DNA of 28,464 bases from positions 1-28,464 of IMG/VR virus record IMGVR_UViG_3300021959_000292; one strand, given 5' to 3'. This DNA is from a virus. The notes under the pieces were generated by a model. It made no database searches, was not told the origin of the DNA, and saw only the letters and a program-made list of their open reading frames with translations. Shown piece by piece: positions 13,848 through 22,349 of the stretch. Both the position numbers and the translations under genes were made by a program. Numbering within the stretch: position 1 is the first letter of the stretch; every line of letters starts with the position of its first letter.

Positions 13848-15371
13848 ATGACTATATCAATTAGAGGCTCGCAAATAAAAAACAGTACAATCACCTCAAG
13901 CAACCTTGCAACTGGGATTATTGACAACTCAAACCTTTTGGGATCATCGGTCATAACATCGGCCGCGATCAATAATGATGCAATTGTATCAGCCAAAATC
14001 GCTGATGGGGCGATTGATAGCTCGGCATATCTTGCAAATTCTGTGGTTACAGCCGCAAAGATTGACCTTCAAGGCACATTTAACTTTTCAAGCGGCACGG
14101 TAAGTGTTGCAACACCCACAGCCGATGCACACGCGGCCACAAAGGCCTATGTTGACTCAACCGCTCAAGGCGTACACTGGAAAGAATCAGCGATCGCGGC
14201 ATCAACCGCAAACGTCGATATAACAAGCGCACCATCAGCCATTGACGGTGTAACACTTACAAGCGGTGATCGTGTTGTCCTAAAAGACCAAACCGATGCC
14301 TCAGAGTGTGGATTTTACTCTTTTGCAAGTGCCGGTGCAGCGTTGACACGCACTGATGATGCAAACACAGCCGCAAAACTTGAAGGTGCCGCAATCTTTG
14401 TGCGTCAAGGATCATCTCATGCCGATCAGGGTTTTATTGTCACAACTGATGATATAACACTTGGATCCACTGATATTGTGATCTCTCAATTTACTGGTTT
14501 AGCTAGCATAAGCGCGGGCGATGGCCTCACAAAAGCCGGATCGACCATTTCAGTTGACTTATCATCAAATGCCGGTCTTGAATTTGCAAGCGGTGAATTG
14601 CAAGTAAAAGCGGGTAACGGTGTAGAGCTACAAAGCGGATCTTTACAAGCCAAACTCAACGGATCAACCTTGTCACTTAGTGCAAGCGGCTTGAGCGTTG
14701 GGACAATCACAGCAAATGAATTGGGATCAAACTCTGTAACAGGTGCAGCCATTGCCGATGGTGCTATTGGTGATAGCGGTCTTTTTGGTACTGGTGTTGT
14801 TGATTCAGCTGCATTGGCAACAGGATCCGTCACATCAGCCAAATTGGGATCGGCATCGGTTGCAACCGCAAAAATCCAAGATGCGGCTGTTGATGAAAAT
14901 AAGCTTGCCTCAAGTGTTGCGGGTAATGGTCTATCAGGCGGGGCGGGATCTGCTCTTGCTGTTGCTGTGGATGATAGTACAACAGAAATCAGCGGGGGCA
15001 ATGTCATTGTAAAAGATGGCGGGATCGTTAACGCAAAAATGGCAAGTGATTCCGTTGACACAAGTCAGCTAATTGCCGATTCTGTGACCGCTGCAAAAAT
15101 TGGGGCGGCTTTCTTTCAAGAAGTGTTTCAGGTATCAGGATCAAGCACAAGCAGCATCGATCTTGCTCGTTCTCTTGATACTGGCTTTTTCAGTTCTGCA
15201 ATGGTATTTAAAAACGGTCTTAATCTCTTGAATATGACCGCTTTGAGCGATTCAGCCGCAAACAATGACGAATACACAATCGCAAACAATGGTGCGGGAT
15301 CTGTTGGGCGTTTGTCCTTTGGCGGCAACCTTGACAACGGTGATGCGGTTTTGGTTGTTTACTTTACATAA
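13848..15371 (+). CDS. Tail fibre / receptor-binding protein, 507 aa
   Basis: The start at 13848 lies after CGGAG; longer in-frame extensions overlap the previous gene. Both ends contain repeated short units of the type SVxTxAKIxDGAIxxS (about 10-75 and 290-420), which probably form a trimeric shaft. A central domain (about 100-215: ATKAYVDSTAQGVHWKES, GDRVVLKDQT, ADQGFIVTTDD) matches a domain found in many phage and cyanophage fibres. The last 85 residues form a beta-rich head similar in layout to the preceding 95-aa protein. It probably binds the host surface. It is on the strand opposite to all other tail genes. Confidence 0.88.
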   Translation: MTISIRGSQIKNSTITSSNLATGIIDNSNLLGSSVITSAAINNDAIVSAKIADGAIDSSAYLANSVVTAAKIDLQGTFNFSSGTVSVATPTADAHAATKAYVDSTAQGVHWKESAIAASTANVDITSAPSAIDGVTLTSGDRVVLKDQTDASECGFYSFASAGAALTRTDDANTAAKLEGAAIFVRQGSSHADQGFIVTTDDITLGSTDIVISQFTGLASISAGDGLTKAGSTISVDLSSNAGLEFASGELQVKAGNGVELQSGSLQAKLNGSTLSLSASGLSVGTITANELGSNSVTGAAIADGAIGDSGLFGTGVVDSAALATGSVTSAKLGSASVATAKIQDAAVDENKLASSVAGNGLSGGAGSALAVAVDDSTTEISGGNVIVKDGGIVNAKMASDSVDTSQLIADSVTAAKIGAAFFQEVFQVSGSSTSSIDLARSLDTGFFSSAMVFKNGLNLLNMTALSDSAANNDEYTIANNGAGSVGRLSFGGNLDNGDAVLVVYFT

Positions 15372-15410
15372 TACGTGATTGATCAAACAAAACGACTCCT
15401 TGAGTTTTGT

Positions 15411-15436
15411 GCCCGCATCCGCTGCGGGCTTTTTTT
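15411..15436 (+). terminator. Rho-independent terminator of the fibre operon
   Basis: A 7-bp perfect stem GCCCGCA/TGCGGGC with a TCCGC loop is followed by seven T. It lies 39 bp after the fibre stop. Confidence 0.9.
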
Positions 15437-15442
15437 ATGCAC

Positions 15443-15463
15443 AAAAAAGGCCCCGTGTGGGGC
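15443..15463 (-). terminator. Rho-independent terminator for the leftward gene
   Basis: On the minus strand GCCCC-ACAC-GGGGC is followed by C and six T. It faces the fibre terminator and closes the single-gene leftward unit at 15488. Confidence 0.75.
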
Positions 15464-15487
15464 ATGTGCTTTGTGGGGTGTTGTTTA

Positions 15488-15829
15488 TTAGATTATACCG
15501 TGAACACCATACCCTAATTGAGAATATAATATATCATCATCAATATATACATGATCAGTTCTATTAAGTGAAATGAGTATATCTGAGATAATTTTTTTGA
15601 GTTGATTACGTTGTGCCTTTTTTTTGCAATTGTACTCTTTATCAAAGCATGTAAAGTTGTTGTCATTGTCAAGCTCAATAAATGCGATTTTTACAACATA
15701 TCCCTCAGTGGAAATATCACACAATCTAATTGTAGAATTATCAAGCTTAAAAAAAGGAAAGTATTGCTTATAATTTTTGTGTATTGCAAAAGAAATATTT
15801 TTTTGTATTCTTTGATCTAATCGTGTCAT
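15488..15829 (-). CDS. Unknown early protein, 113 aa
   Basis: The ATG at 15829 follows AAAGGACAAACAAA and a CAA-rich leader. The product is rich in Ile, Asp, Lys and Asn with a basic N-terminus (MTRLDQRIQKN) and mixed strands and helices. It has no membrane segment and no recognised family. It forms its own unit between operator site 6 and a terminator, the same layout as the 69-aa gene at 217. It is therefore probably an early, repressor-controlled accessory gene. Confidence 0.78.
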   Translation of the reverse strand: MTRLDQRIQKNISFAIHKNYKQYFPFFKLDNSTIRLCDISTEGYVVKIAFIELDNDNNFTCFDKEYNCKKKAQRNQLKKIISDILISLNRTDHVYIDDDILYSQLGYGVHGII

Positions 15830-15878
15830 TTTGTTTGTCCTTTGTTTTGTTGTTGTGGTAGTATCCCCTACACAAACA

Positions 15879-15921
15879 ACTATACCAATATACTATATTG
15901 ATAGCAAGTATTATTTTGATC
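15879..15921 (-). promoter_or_regulatory. Promoter with operator in the spacer (operator site 6)
   Basis: On the minus strand TTGCTA (15902-15907), exactly 17 bp and TATAGT (15879-15884) form the promoter. The spacer is the operator TCAATATAGTATATTGG (15885-15901). An 18-bp upstream block at 15904-15921 is identical to that of site 1. Confidence 0.8.
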
Positions 15922-15941
15922 TTTTTTTCAAACATGCCTTT

Positions 15942-16310
15942 TTAGTGCTTTGAAAGCTCTTTTTTGACTTGCTCTTTTAATCTGATCTCATGTATTTGCT
16001 CTTTGAGCGGCTCAAGGATAGCAAAAAGTTTGCGTTGTCCACGCTCAAGGCTATCAATGCGATTTGAAAACGATTCAACAAGTTTTGTACGATCTGCATT
16101 TAGCTTGTCAATAACACGTTCAAAACGCGTGCGGATTTCTTGCTCCTCTGTGCGTGCCTCTAGCCGTATTTCGCGGGCCTCACTGCGGCTTTGTTCGCGT
16201 GTCTCTTTGAGATCCTTTTGCGTTTGCACATAGCTGTAAATCATCCAACCCAAAAAAGGGCTGTTGGTTGCAAGATTGACCCAAAGATCATGATAGGTTG
16301 ATGGATCCAT
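15942..16310 (-). CDS. Putative holin (BhlA-like), 122 aa
   Basis: A short N-terminal hydrophobic segment (about 14-28: TNSPFLGWMIYSYVQ) is followed by a long charged coiled coil (KETREQSRSEAREIRLEARTE and onward). This is the layout of BhlA/UviB-type single-span holins. It directly follows the probable lysis enzyme gene (two bases between stop and start; GAGG in the upstream gene provides the ribosome-binding site) and ends the late operon. The hydrophobic stretch is short for a membrane span, so a coiled-coil virion or tail-associated protein is the alternative. Confidence 0.6.
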   Translation of the reverse strand: MDPSTYHDLWVNLATNSPFLGWMIYSYVQTQKDLKETREQSRSEAREIRLEARTEEQEIRTRFERVIDKLNADRTKLVESFSNRIDSLERGQRKLFAILEPLKEQIHEIRLKEQVKKELSKH

Positions 16311-16312
16311 TT

Positions 16313-16906
16313 TTAATCCTCAATTAGTGTGTATGTAAATGTGCGGCCATTGCCCGCGATCTCTTGCATCTTGCATAAAGTTATTAGTCTTGAATAGTCT
16401 GCGGGGTGTTGTATGACAGTGCAACCCGCTGAAAACCGTCCCACTTGATGCGATACACTGTATTGCATTGCACGATGGCAATTTATGCCAAAATAGCCGG
16501 TTTCTTCGGATCTGTGATCATGTATCAAATCTTTGTTATTGTCGCGCCATACGGTAACAGGTGCGTTATCTTTTTGACATAGGGCTTGATACTTGCCTCT
16601 ATGCAAATCAAGCGACCATAAGCCCCTATATTGCCCCGCTTTGAGGATTGCACAACCTTCACTTTTGTACGGGTTTTGTAACCAATACGCACCCGCATCA
16701 ACAGTGCATTTGTATCGTTCCTCAACCCACATGCCGCGATCTTTGTAAAACACGCAAAATAGATCATCAAAAGCATCGGCCCGCCTAACGTTTGAACGAA
16801 TACCAACAAGATTGAGATCATAATTTTTATTTTCAAATGTGGCATATCCCATTGATCGCATTTGTTTAAGTCTGCGGGGCGTATCAGTATGAGGTATGTA
16901 ACGCAT
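16313..16906 (-). CDS. L,D-transpeptidase-like / lysis-associated enzyme, 197 aa
   Basis: The C-terminal half has the conserved sequence of a phage protein family (QYRGLWSLDLHRGKYQAL; TGYFGINCHRA; RFSAGC at 157-162). The pair H144 and C162 in an SAGC motif resembles the catalytic His and Ser/Thr-x-Gly-Cys of YkuD-type L,D-transpeptidases, which act on peptidoglycan. The start at 16906 lies eight bases past the preceding gene's stop; longer frames overlap that gene. Its place between the last tail gene and a holin candidate suggests cell-wall degradation at lysis or during DNA entry. Catalysis is inferred. Confidence 0.68.
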   Translation of the reverse strand: MRYIPHTDTPRRLKQMRSMGYATFENKNYDLNLVGIRSNVRRADAFDDLFCVFYKDRGMWVEERYKCTVDAGAYWLQNPYKSEGCAILKAGQYRGLWSLDLHRGKYQALCQKDNAPVTVWRDNNKDLIHDHRSEETGYFGINCHRAMQYSVSHQVGRFSAGCTVIQHPADYSRLITLCKMQEIAGNGRTFTYTLIED

Positions 16907-16914
16907 TTCAAAGC

Positions 16915-18444
16915 TCAGAAAATAGGGGGTACACCGATCACAATGTTGCATGTACGATCGTTAATATTATAGCCTATTTCAAGAATCATTGCGGGCCGCC
17001 TTGTGTATGTTCTGCCGATCTGTGTGTACGGATCAACAATAAAGCGGCTTGATACTTCGATTTTATCGCCCGCACATAATGTTGCAAAGCGCAAAGATAC
17101 ACGCATTGAGATCCGTGCCCAATTGTAAAAATCCCATATTGCCATGCGATCACGATCTGCGGTGCCCATCGATGACTCATTAAATGATGGATTGTAATAA
17201 AATCCAAAATCACGCTTTATGTTGCCATTTGTTGGCAATGATTTTGTAAATGAGTTTGTACGCACAACCTGTGTACCGCTTGTGTTGTATGTCATTGAGG
17301 TTTGCATGTATGCGGCTTTAAGGTTTGGATCAAAAAAATCAACATCGTCAAGATCGATGATATCAGAATCTGTAATATGTGCGGCCGTTGTTGGTTGCCT
17401 ACCAAATCGCCCCGTTGGATCAAAACATCCTCGCCATGTGAACGAGTTTTGACGCACAGCGGGCCACTGCCCAACAGTTGCAAAAATATCAGCTATCGAT
17501 CGCAAGCCACCATCAAGCGGAGCTATTGCCGAAAAATCCAAACCATACGGGCCGCCCGTTGAATTTGTGATGTATGTATTTGTTAATTGTGCATCGGCAT
17601 AATCAAAGAAACTGTGATTTAAGGGGTAAGCCGTACCGTATGAATTCGGCAATACATCATTTGATCCATTTGTGCCCGCACCCGTTGACGTTACAATTTG
17701 AGCAAATAAGGCATGCGGTGCGGCCGCAATACGTGCCGCGTTGTAAATCTTATCACCTACTTGCAAAGAAGTATCTAGCCCCTCAGTTGGGTGTACACCC
17801 CTTGTGCCTGATAAGGTAAATCTTTTTGTACTATCATCGTATGAATTCCAACCAAGATAAAATGGATCGCCTGATGTTGGCACACAATACAAAAGGCCGT
17901 AATGTGATGATGATTTTGTAAAGCCGGATCCATCAACTACTTGCAAATATGTGTGATTGTTCCACGCATGATCGGCCGTTGTGCTTTCAACAGTATCAAA
18001 AAATAGCTTTGAAAACTGCTTTGATCCGCTTGTACGTGTATCAATACGGCTTTGAAATGCTGATAATATATCTTTGAATACAGCACGATACACACCGCGT
18101 TTGCCCCGCACCTGATCAAGCTGACCAATACCGATCCGCTCTTTTCCTGTCAATCCTCGCAACTGTACATATAAGATCGCAATACAGCCCCGCATAAGGC
18201 TTTGATTGTATTGTGTAAAGTCACCAACAAGACCAACTTCAAAACCTCCAAAAGACACAGACCAACGTTGGGGAATCACTTGCGTGCCTTGTACGCTTGC
18301 CGTTGTAACTCTAAGATCCCCGCGATCTGTAAAAATCTCCACAGGTGATCCAACGCCATACGGTGATCGCACAATCTCAAGCGTGTATAGAGGCGTTATT
18401 GTAGGTGCAGAAAGTGCCGCAATAAAATCAGATCGCCAACCCAT
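16915..18444 (-). CDS. Tail-tip / hub structural protein, 509 aa
   Basis: The start overlaps the previous stop as TGATG, with AAAGGT upstream. The protein begins with a short helix and then long beta-rich regions (TPLYTLEIVRSPYGVGSPVEIFTD; GIGQLDQVRGKRGVYRAVFKDI), and ends with more strands (ICNIV-type pattern in YNINDRTCNIVIG). Position between the upstream tail-tip gene and the lysis gene, and its size, fit a baseplate-hub or distal tail component of a siphovirus. I do not recognise a more precise family. Confidence 0.75.
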   Translation of the reverse strand: MGWRSDFIAALSAPTITPLYTLEIVRSPYGVGSPVEIFTDRGDLRVTTASVQGTQVIPQRWSVSFGGFEVGLVGDFTQYNQSLMRGCIAILYVQLRGLTGKERIGIGQLDQVRGKRGVYRAVFKDILSAFQSRIDTRTSGSKQFSKLFFDTVESTTADHAWNNHTYLQVVDGSGFTKSSSHYGLLYCVPTSGDPFYLGWNSYDDSTKRFTLSGTRGVHPTEGLDTSLQVGDKIYNAARIAAAPHALFAQIVTSTGAGTNGSNDVLPNSYGTAYPLNHSFFDYADAQLTNTYITNSTGGPYGLDFSAIAPLDGGLRSIADIFATVGQWPAVRQNSFTWRGCFDPTGRFGRQPTTAAHITDSDIIDLDDVDFFDPNLKAAYMQTSMTYNTSGTQVVRTNSFTKSLPTNGNIKRDFGFYYNPSFNESSMGTADRDRMAIWDFYNWARISMRVSLRFATLCAGDKIEVSSRFIVDPYTQIGRTYTRRPAMILEIGYNINDRTCNIVIGVPPIF

Positions 18445-19325
18445 CACAAACCTTTATTGCTTAAATTAAATGAAAACGATCCTGATCCTCTTGATGTCAT
18501 TCGATCTATTTCTGATCGGCTTTTTGAACCTGTTACTGTGTTTTGTGCTGAGTCTATACTTGCACGCCCATCATTATTTGGCAAATCACCCGTTGCCGGT
18601 GATGGGCCAATTAACCGAACACTAAACCCTGAACCGTTGTTTTTTGCAAAATATGTATCATAGTCAACAACAAGCCTCATATTCAATGAAAAAAGGCGCC
18701 CGTTTTCGTTTGTCACAAAAGGCGTACCAATGTCATTTTGTGGTCTTTTTAATCCATACCAAAATCGATAGTATCGCATAAAAACCAATCTATCTGAATA
18801 GTCAAAATTCAAGCGTTTTGTAAATGTGACATTGCCCCCGCTTGCGGCCGTTACGTTTATTGATGCTATCTTCTGAATCTCGCGTATGTATGGCGGGCTA
18901 TCTGTTTCAATCACAACATAATCACCCGCAACGGGCACAGTTGATGATCCTGTGAAATCGATAAAAGGATTGTCTTTGACGTTTACAGTAAACAAACCGG
19001 CTTGAGGCGGTGATGAAAAAGATGCGGCCCATGCTTTATTTGTATTAGTCACAAAACTGCAAGCAAAACCTCTGTCAAGGTGATTTTGTAAAGCATCAAA
19101 CTGGTTTGCAAGATCCTCACCAAGTTGCATGCGATCCCGCTGTATTGTGATTGATTCACCGCCCCGCCCAACGGATCGAAATATGCCCCCGCCTTGGGTA
19201 ATACCATCAACCGCATCATGCGTGATGTCACTTTGCAATTCTGCGATTGGCTCACCCAAATCAATCTCAACCAAATGCCGCCCATCAGGTTGTGGGTAAT
19301 AAAAAAACTTTGCGTTGCCCATCAT
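18444..19325 (-). CDS. Distal tail-like protein, 293 aa
   Basis: The ATG at 19325 overlaps the tape measure stop (ATGA). A second in-frame ATG at 19322 has better spacing to GGGGG and may be the true start. The sequence is mainly beta strands with aromatic clusters (VFMRYYRFWYGLKRP). In siphoviruses the gene directly after the tape measure usually encodes the distal tail protein that connects tube and tip, which is the basis of the call. Four-base overlaps on both sides suggest coordinated translation. Confidence 0.72.
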   Translation of the reverse strand: MMGNAKFFYYPQPDGRHLVEIDLGEPIAELQSDITHDAVDGITQGGGIFRSVGRGGESITIQRDRMQLGEDLANQFDALQNHLDRGFACSFVTNTNKAWAASFSSPPQAGLFTVNVKDNPFIDFTGSSTVPVAGDYVVIETDSPPYIREIQKIASINVTAASGGNVTFTKRLNFDYSDRLVFMRYYRFWYGLKRPQNDIGTPFVTNENGRLFSLNMRLVVDYDTYFAKNNGSGFSVRLIGPSPATGDLPNNDGRASIDSAQNTVTGSKSRSEIDRMTSRGSGSFSFNLSNKGL

Positions 19326-21589
19326 GTGCCCCCAAATAGCGGGCTTGTACTTTGCCCGTATGATCCGAATCTTTGTTCTATTTTACGCACAAGTGAATCA
19401 ATTGCGGATCGTTCTGTTATTGCACTGTTGATCGTGATGTTGATAGACTTGCCCCCGCTTGCAGCTTGCACATCTTGTGCAACGGTCGAAGACATTTGGC
19501 CGGTACGCGGTACAACCATCTCACCCTCATGCAACATTGCAAGCCCCCTGTTTGCCCCTGTAAAACGCAAACCGCCCTGACCTGATAACATACGACCCCC
19601 GCCCATTTTTGAGCCACCAAATAACCCCTTGAACGGCTCCACAATAAGATCGATCAATCGTTCAAACATGCCCATCAAAGCCGATCCGATAGCCTCAAAA
19701 AATCCTTTGCCGCTGAAAAAGTCTTTGATGCCATCAACAACACTTTTGATAAGTTTGCCAATACTTGCAAGGATTGCAAAAGGCAATTGTATCAAAGCAT
19801 CAATAATCAAGCGGGCCGCATCAAATAATAAGGGCGGCAAAGCCTCAATCAATAAAGGAATGAGGATCTTGATCCCTTGTGCGATACCTTCAAATGTTGC
19901 CTTGAATTGCTCTTTTACCTCTTCGGGATCTCGTTGCCCCAAATCAGACAAAGCACCAACGGCCCCCGCAACTGCTGATCCAATTGGGCCAAAAGCGGAT
20001 CCAACTGCACTGATCAAAGCGTTTGGATCTGTGGCCGCCTGTATTACTGTTGTTGCAACACCAATACCCCCCGCGATCTGTTGTTGCTTAAAGGCTGCAC
20101 GCTCACGATCTGCACGGGCTTTAACGGCTCTTTTTGCCTCTTCTGTATTGATGTTTTGTTGCTTTGCGATCTTTTGAAGTGTGGCAAGCCGCTCTTTTTC
20201 GGCCTCATTGATTTTATCCAATGCAGAAAGTTGATCCTCATTTGCTATTTTGACAATGTCATTGACCTGTCTTTGTGCTTGCAACATCTTTTGTAATCTT
20301 TTGCCTGTGCTTGCACCAGTCTTTGAAATACCTTTAACCTGTACCGCAAAGCCCTTTGCAACAAGACCAAATATTTGCTTCTGTCTTTTGATCTGTGCCT
20401 CACTTCTCAAGGCTTGTATGTTTGCAAGTGAAGCCTCTTTTTGGCTTTGAATCTGTGTCAATAAAACTGAATCATTTTTTGTGCGTGCAACTTTCTCAGC
20501 TGCCGCAAATTGCTTGATGATCCCTTGCTCTATTGATACAAGATTTGCGAGCTCTTTTTGGTATTCCGCATTGATACGCTCAGCGGGTTGCATGCGTGCC
20601 ATTTGCGATGATAGCAAACGATCGGCAAGTGATGCCGCTTGTGCTTGTAATCCGTTGAGGATACCTTGCAATTTTGTTTGCCGCTCTTTTGCACGGCCGA
20701 TCGCCTCGTCTCTTTTGCGTTGTCGCTCGGTTTCTTTTGCAATTGCGGCCTGTAATTTTATGTACTGATCCGCTTGTGCCTTAATTCTCTTTTGCCCATC
20801 GGTGCGTAAATTTGATATATCACGCTCAAGTTGACTAACCGCTTTAAGTGCAGCCTCTTCCTTTGCTCTTGCCTCAACGCCTTTGGTTGTGAGATCACCG
20901 CTTCTTTTAATCAAGTTGTTAGCAGACAATAGATCATCAAGTCTTTTTTTGGTTGCCTTGAGTGTATCTTTTGCAACCTTCAAACTATCCTGTTTGGCTT
21001 TGATTTGTGCTTCAAGTTGTGTTTCAAGATTTGATGCGGCTTGTTCGGCTTTAAATGCCCGCTTTGTTTCTGCGGCCTCACTTTTGCTGATATCACCCGA
21101 CAATAGAGCGTATTGCAAAGCCAAATCATTAACCTTACCCGCACTATTCAAGATCGCATTTTCAGATTTCAGAAATGCCGCATTATTTTTGTTGATCTTT
21201 TTTGTGTTTTCTTCGATTGCCTTTGATAAGGCTTTGACTGATTCAGCCTCTCTTTTGTTTGCGGCATTAAATACGGCATATGCACCGATCGCGGCTGTGA
21301 TCGCAAGTGTAACCCCAATGATATAAGGGTTGCCGCTTGCCAATGCTCGACCAAAACCACGGAATGATCTAGCCCCTAACATTGCGATCTCACCCAATCC
21401 CGCAATTTCAGGTGCCGCGAATCCCGCAACCTCGCCAACGGCTTGGAATGACCCACTTAAACCACGTGCCTGTGATCTCAAACTCTTTACTGATCGCGTT
21501 GTTTTTTTGGCTTGTCGTTGGGTTTGTTTAAGGCCCTTTTGTGCGCCCTTGCTATCAATCTCTAAAATGTATTCAACTGTTGTACTCAT
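19322..21589 (-). CDS. Tape measure protein, 755 aa
   Basis: The protein fills the tail lumen and sets tail length; 755 residues would correspond to a tail of roughly 110 nm by the usual 0.15 nm per residue. It has a basic N-terminus (KQTQRQAKKTTRSVKSLRSQ) and a hydrophobic segment (about 90-108: GVTLAITAAIGAYAVF). Long helical coiled coils rich in Lys, Glu, Ala and Gln follow (about 108-500). A second hydrophobic region (about 505-645) contains GIKILIPLLIEALPPLLF. The Gly-rich C-terminus includes GLRFTGANRGLAMLHEGEMV, like many tape measures. The start overlaps the upstream chaperone frame by four bases (ATGA). Confidence 0.94.
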   Translation of the reverse strand: MSTTVEYILEIDSKGAQKGLKQTQRQAKKTTRSVKSLRSQARGLSGSFQAVGEVAGFAAPEIAGLGEIAMLGARSFRGFGRALASGNPYIIGVTLAITAAIGAYAVFNAANKREAESVKALSKAIEENTKKINKNNAAFLKSENAILNSAGKVNDLALQYALLSGDISKSEAAETKRAFKAEQAASNLETQLEAQIKAKQDSLKVAKDTLKATKKRLDDLLSANNLIKRSGDLTTKGVEARAKEEAALKAVSQLERDISNLRTDGQKRIKAQADQYIKLQAAIAKETERQRKRDEAIGRAKERQTKLQGILNGLQAQAASLADRLLSSQMARMQPAERINAEYQKELANLVSIEQGIIKQFAAAEKVARTKNDSVLLTQIQSQKEASLANIQALRSEAQIKRQKQIFGLVAKGFAVQVKGISKTGASTGKRLQKMLQAQRQVNDIVKIANEDQLSALDKINEAEKERLATLQKIAKQQNINTEEAKRAVKARADRERAAFKQQQIAGGIGVATTVIQAATDPNALISAVGSAFGPIGSAVAGAVGALSDLGQRDPEEVKEQFKATFEGIAQGIKILIPLLIEALPPLLFDAARLIIDALIQLPFAILASIGKLIKSVVDGIKDFFSGKGFFEAIGSALMGMFERLIDLIVEPFKGLFGGSKMGGGRMLSGQGGLRFTGANRGLAMLHEGEMVVPRTGQMSSTVAQDVQAASGGKSINITINSAITERSAIDSLVRKIEQRFGSYGQSTSPLFGGT

Positions 21590-21846
21590 AAAATATCCGC
21601 AAGATCAATGATCGAAATGTTTGGAAATATAGTGTCTTTTTTGCGTTTGCGTTGTTTCATGATTTTTTTTATGCGATCGCCTCTTGCCCGCACACATTGC
21701 ACATTGATAAGCAAATCACTCCATGATAGTTGTGCAACCTGTGAAGGAAGTACACCATATGTGCGACCAATTATATCATACATGTGTACAATTTCCTCAT
21801 CACTTACGAAACCCCGCAAGCCGTGCGGCCGCCTCCTCATGCCCTT
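21586..21846 (-). CDS. Tail chaperone second frame, probably expressed by +1 frameshift (gpT-like)
   Basis: This frame is open from about 21846 and overlaps the end of the upstream chaperone gene. Its only early ATG (21838-21840) has AAAGGG just one base away, too close to act as a ribosome-binding site. The gene lies between tail tube and tape measure, where phages usually make a G-GT fusion by frameshifting. The upstream frame ends GGG TTT CGT AAG TGA. A +1 slip at TTT-C would join ...LAGF to VSDEEIVHMYDIIGRTYG. The C-terminal half is basic (RGDRIKKIMKQRKRKKD). The real product is probably the fusion. Confidence 0.68.
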   Translation of the reverse strand, partial: KGMRRRPHGLRGFVSDEEIVHMYDIIGRTYGVLPSQVAQLSWSDLLINVQCVRARGDRIKKIMKQRKRKKDTIFPNISIIDLADIL

Positions 21847-22312
21847 TCATGGCACGCTCAAGGATTGCTTTACGATCTGCACTTGATAACATGCCAACCC
21901 ATAATTTGTTTTGTGCCGCGTTTTGCTGATCAATGCCGCTGACAAGGTTGAGATTTTCCCAAGTTGCCCCCGCATCTTTTGAACATCGACGAACACAACG
22001 AATCAATAAACGATCCTCACGCTCTGACATACGTTCAAGCTGATCGGGCTGTATTTGTCCGATCATTTTCATTAGCTCGTCTATATCGTCAACCTCGCCA
22101 CGTTCAACACGCTGTGCGGTTTCTTGTGCCTCTTTGATTTGCTCTTTTGATTGGCCTTTGAAAATAGCACTTGCAAGCAATGCACTTGCAAGGCCCGCGG
22201 CCTCTACTTCACTGGGAGACAAGATCCGCCCTTCAATCTTGATCGCACCATTAAATGCGTCAATCTCAAAAGATGCGGATGTAATGATCTCCTCAAGGAT
22301 ATTTTTATCCAT
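21800..22312 (-). CDS. Tail assembly chaperone (gpG-like), about 170 aa
   Basis: It follows the tail tube gene directly and precedes the overlapping second frame and the tape measure, the standard position of the tail chaperone. The protein is acidic and helical (EAAGLASALLASAIF; IKEAQETAQRVERGEVDDIDELMKMI). Tandem ATG codons occur at 22315 and 22312; the second has better spacing to AGGTG and is preferred. The last codons CGT AAG TGA are immediately downstream of the proposed shift site. Confidence 0.78.
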   Translation of the reverse strand: MDKNILEEIITSASFEIDAFNGAIKIEGRILSPSEVEAAGLASALLASAIFKGQSKEQIKEAQETAQRVERGEVDDIDELMKMIGQIQPDQLERMSEREDRLLIRCVRRCSKDAGATWENLNLVSGIDQQNAAQNKLWVGMLSSADRKAILERAMKGHEEAAARLAGFRK

Positions 22313-22349
22313 CATTACACCTGTGTTTTGGGGGTTTATAGTTTGTTAT

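Noticed and set aside
14486-15061. Long minus-strand open frame (191 codons) inside the fibre gene
   Set aside because: It mirrors the repetitive, GC-balanced fibre gene, has a Pro/Ala/Ser-rich shadow composition and no ribosome-binding site.
19629-20177. 182-codon plus-strand frame inside the tape measure gene
   Set aside because: Composition is that of an antisense shadow of a helical Lys/Ala-rich gene, with no promoter or Shine-Dalgarno.
21800-21846. Classical -1 frameshift in the tail chaperone
   Set aside because: The second frame is +1 relative to the first and no X-XXY-YYZ heptamer is present.
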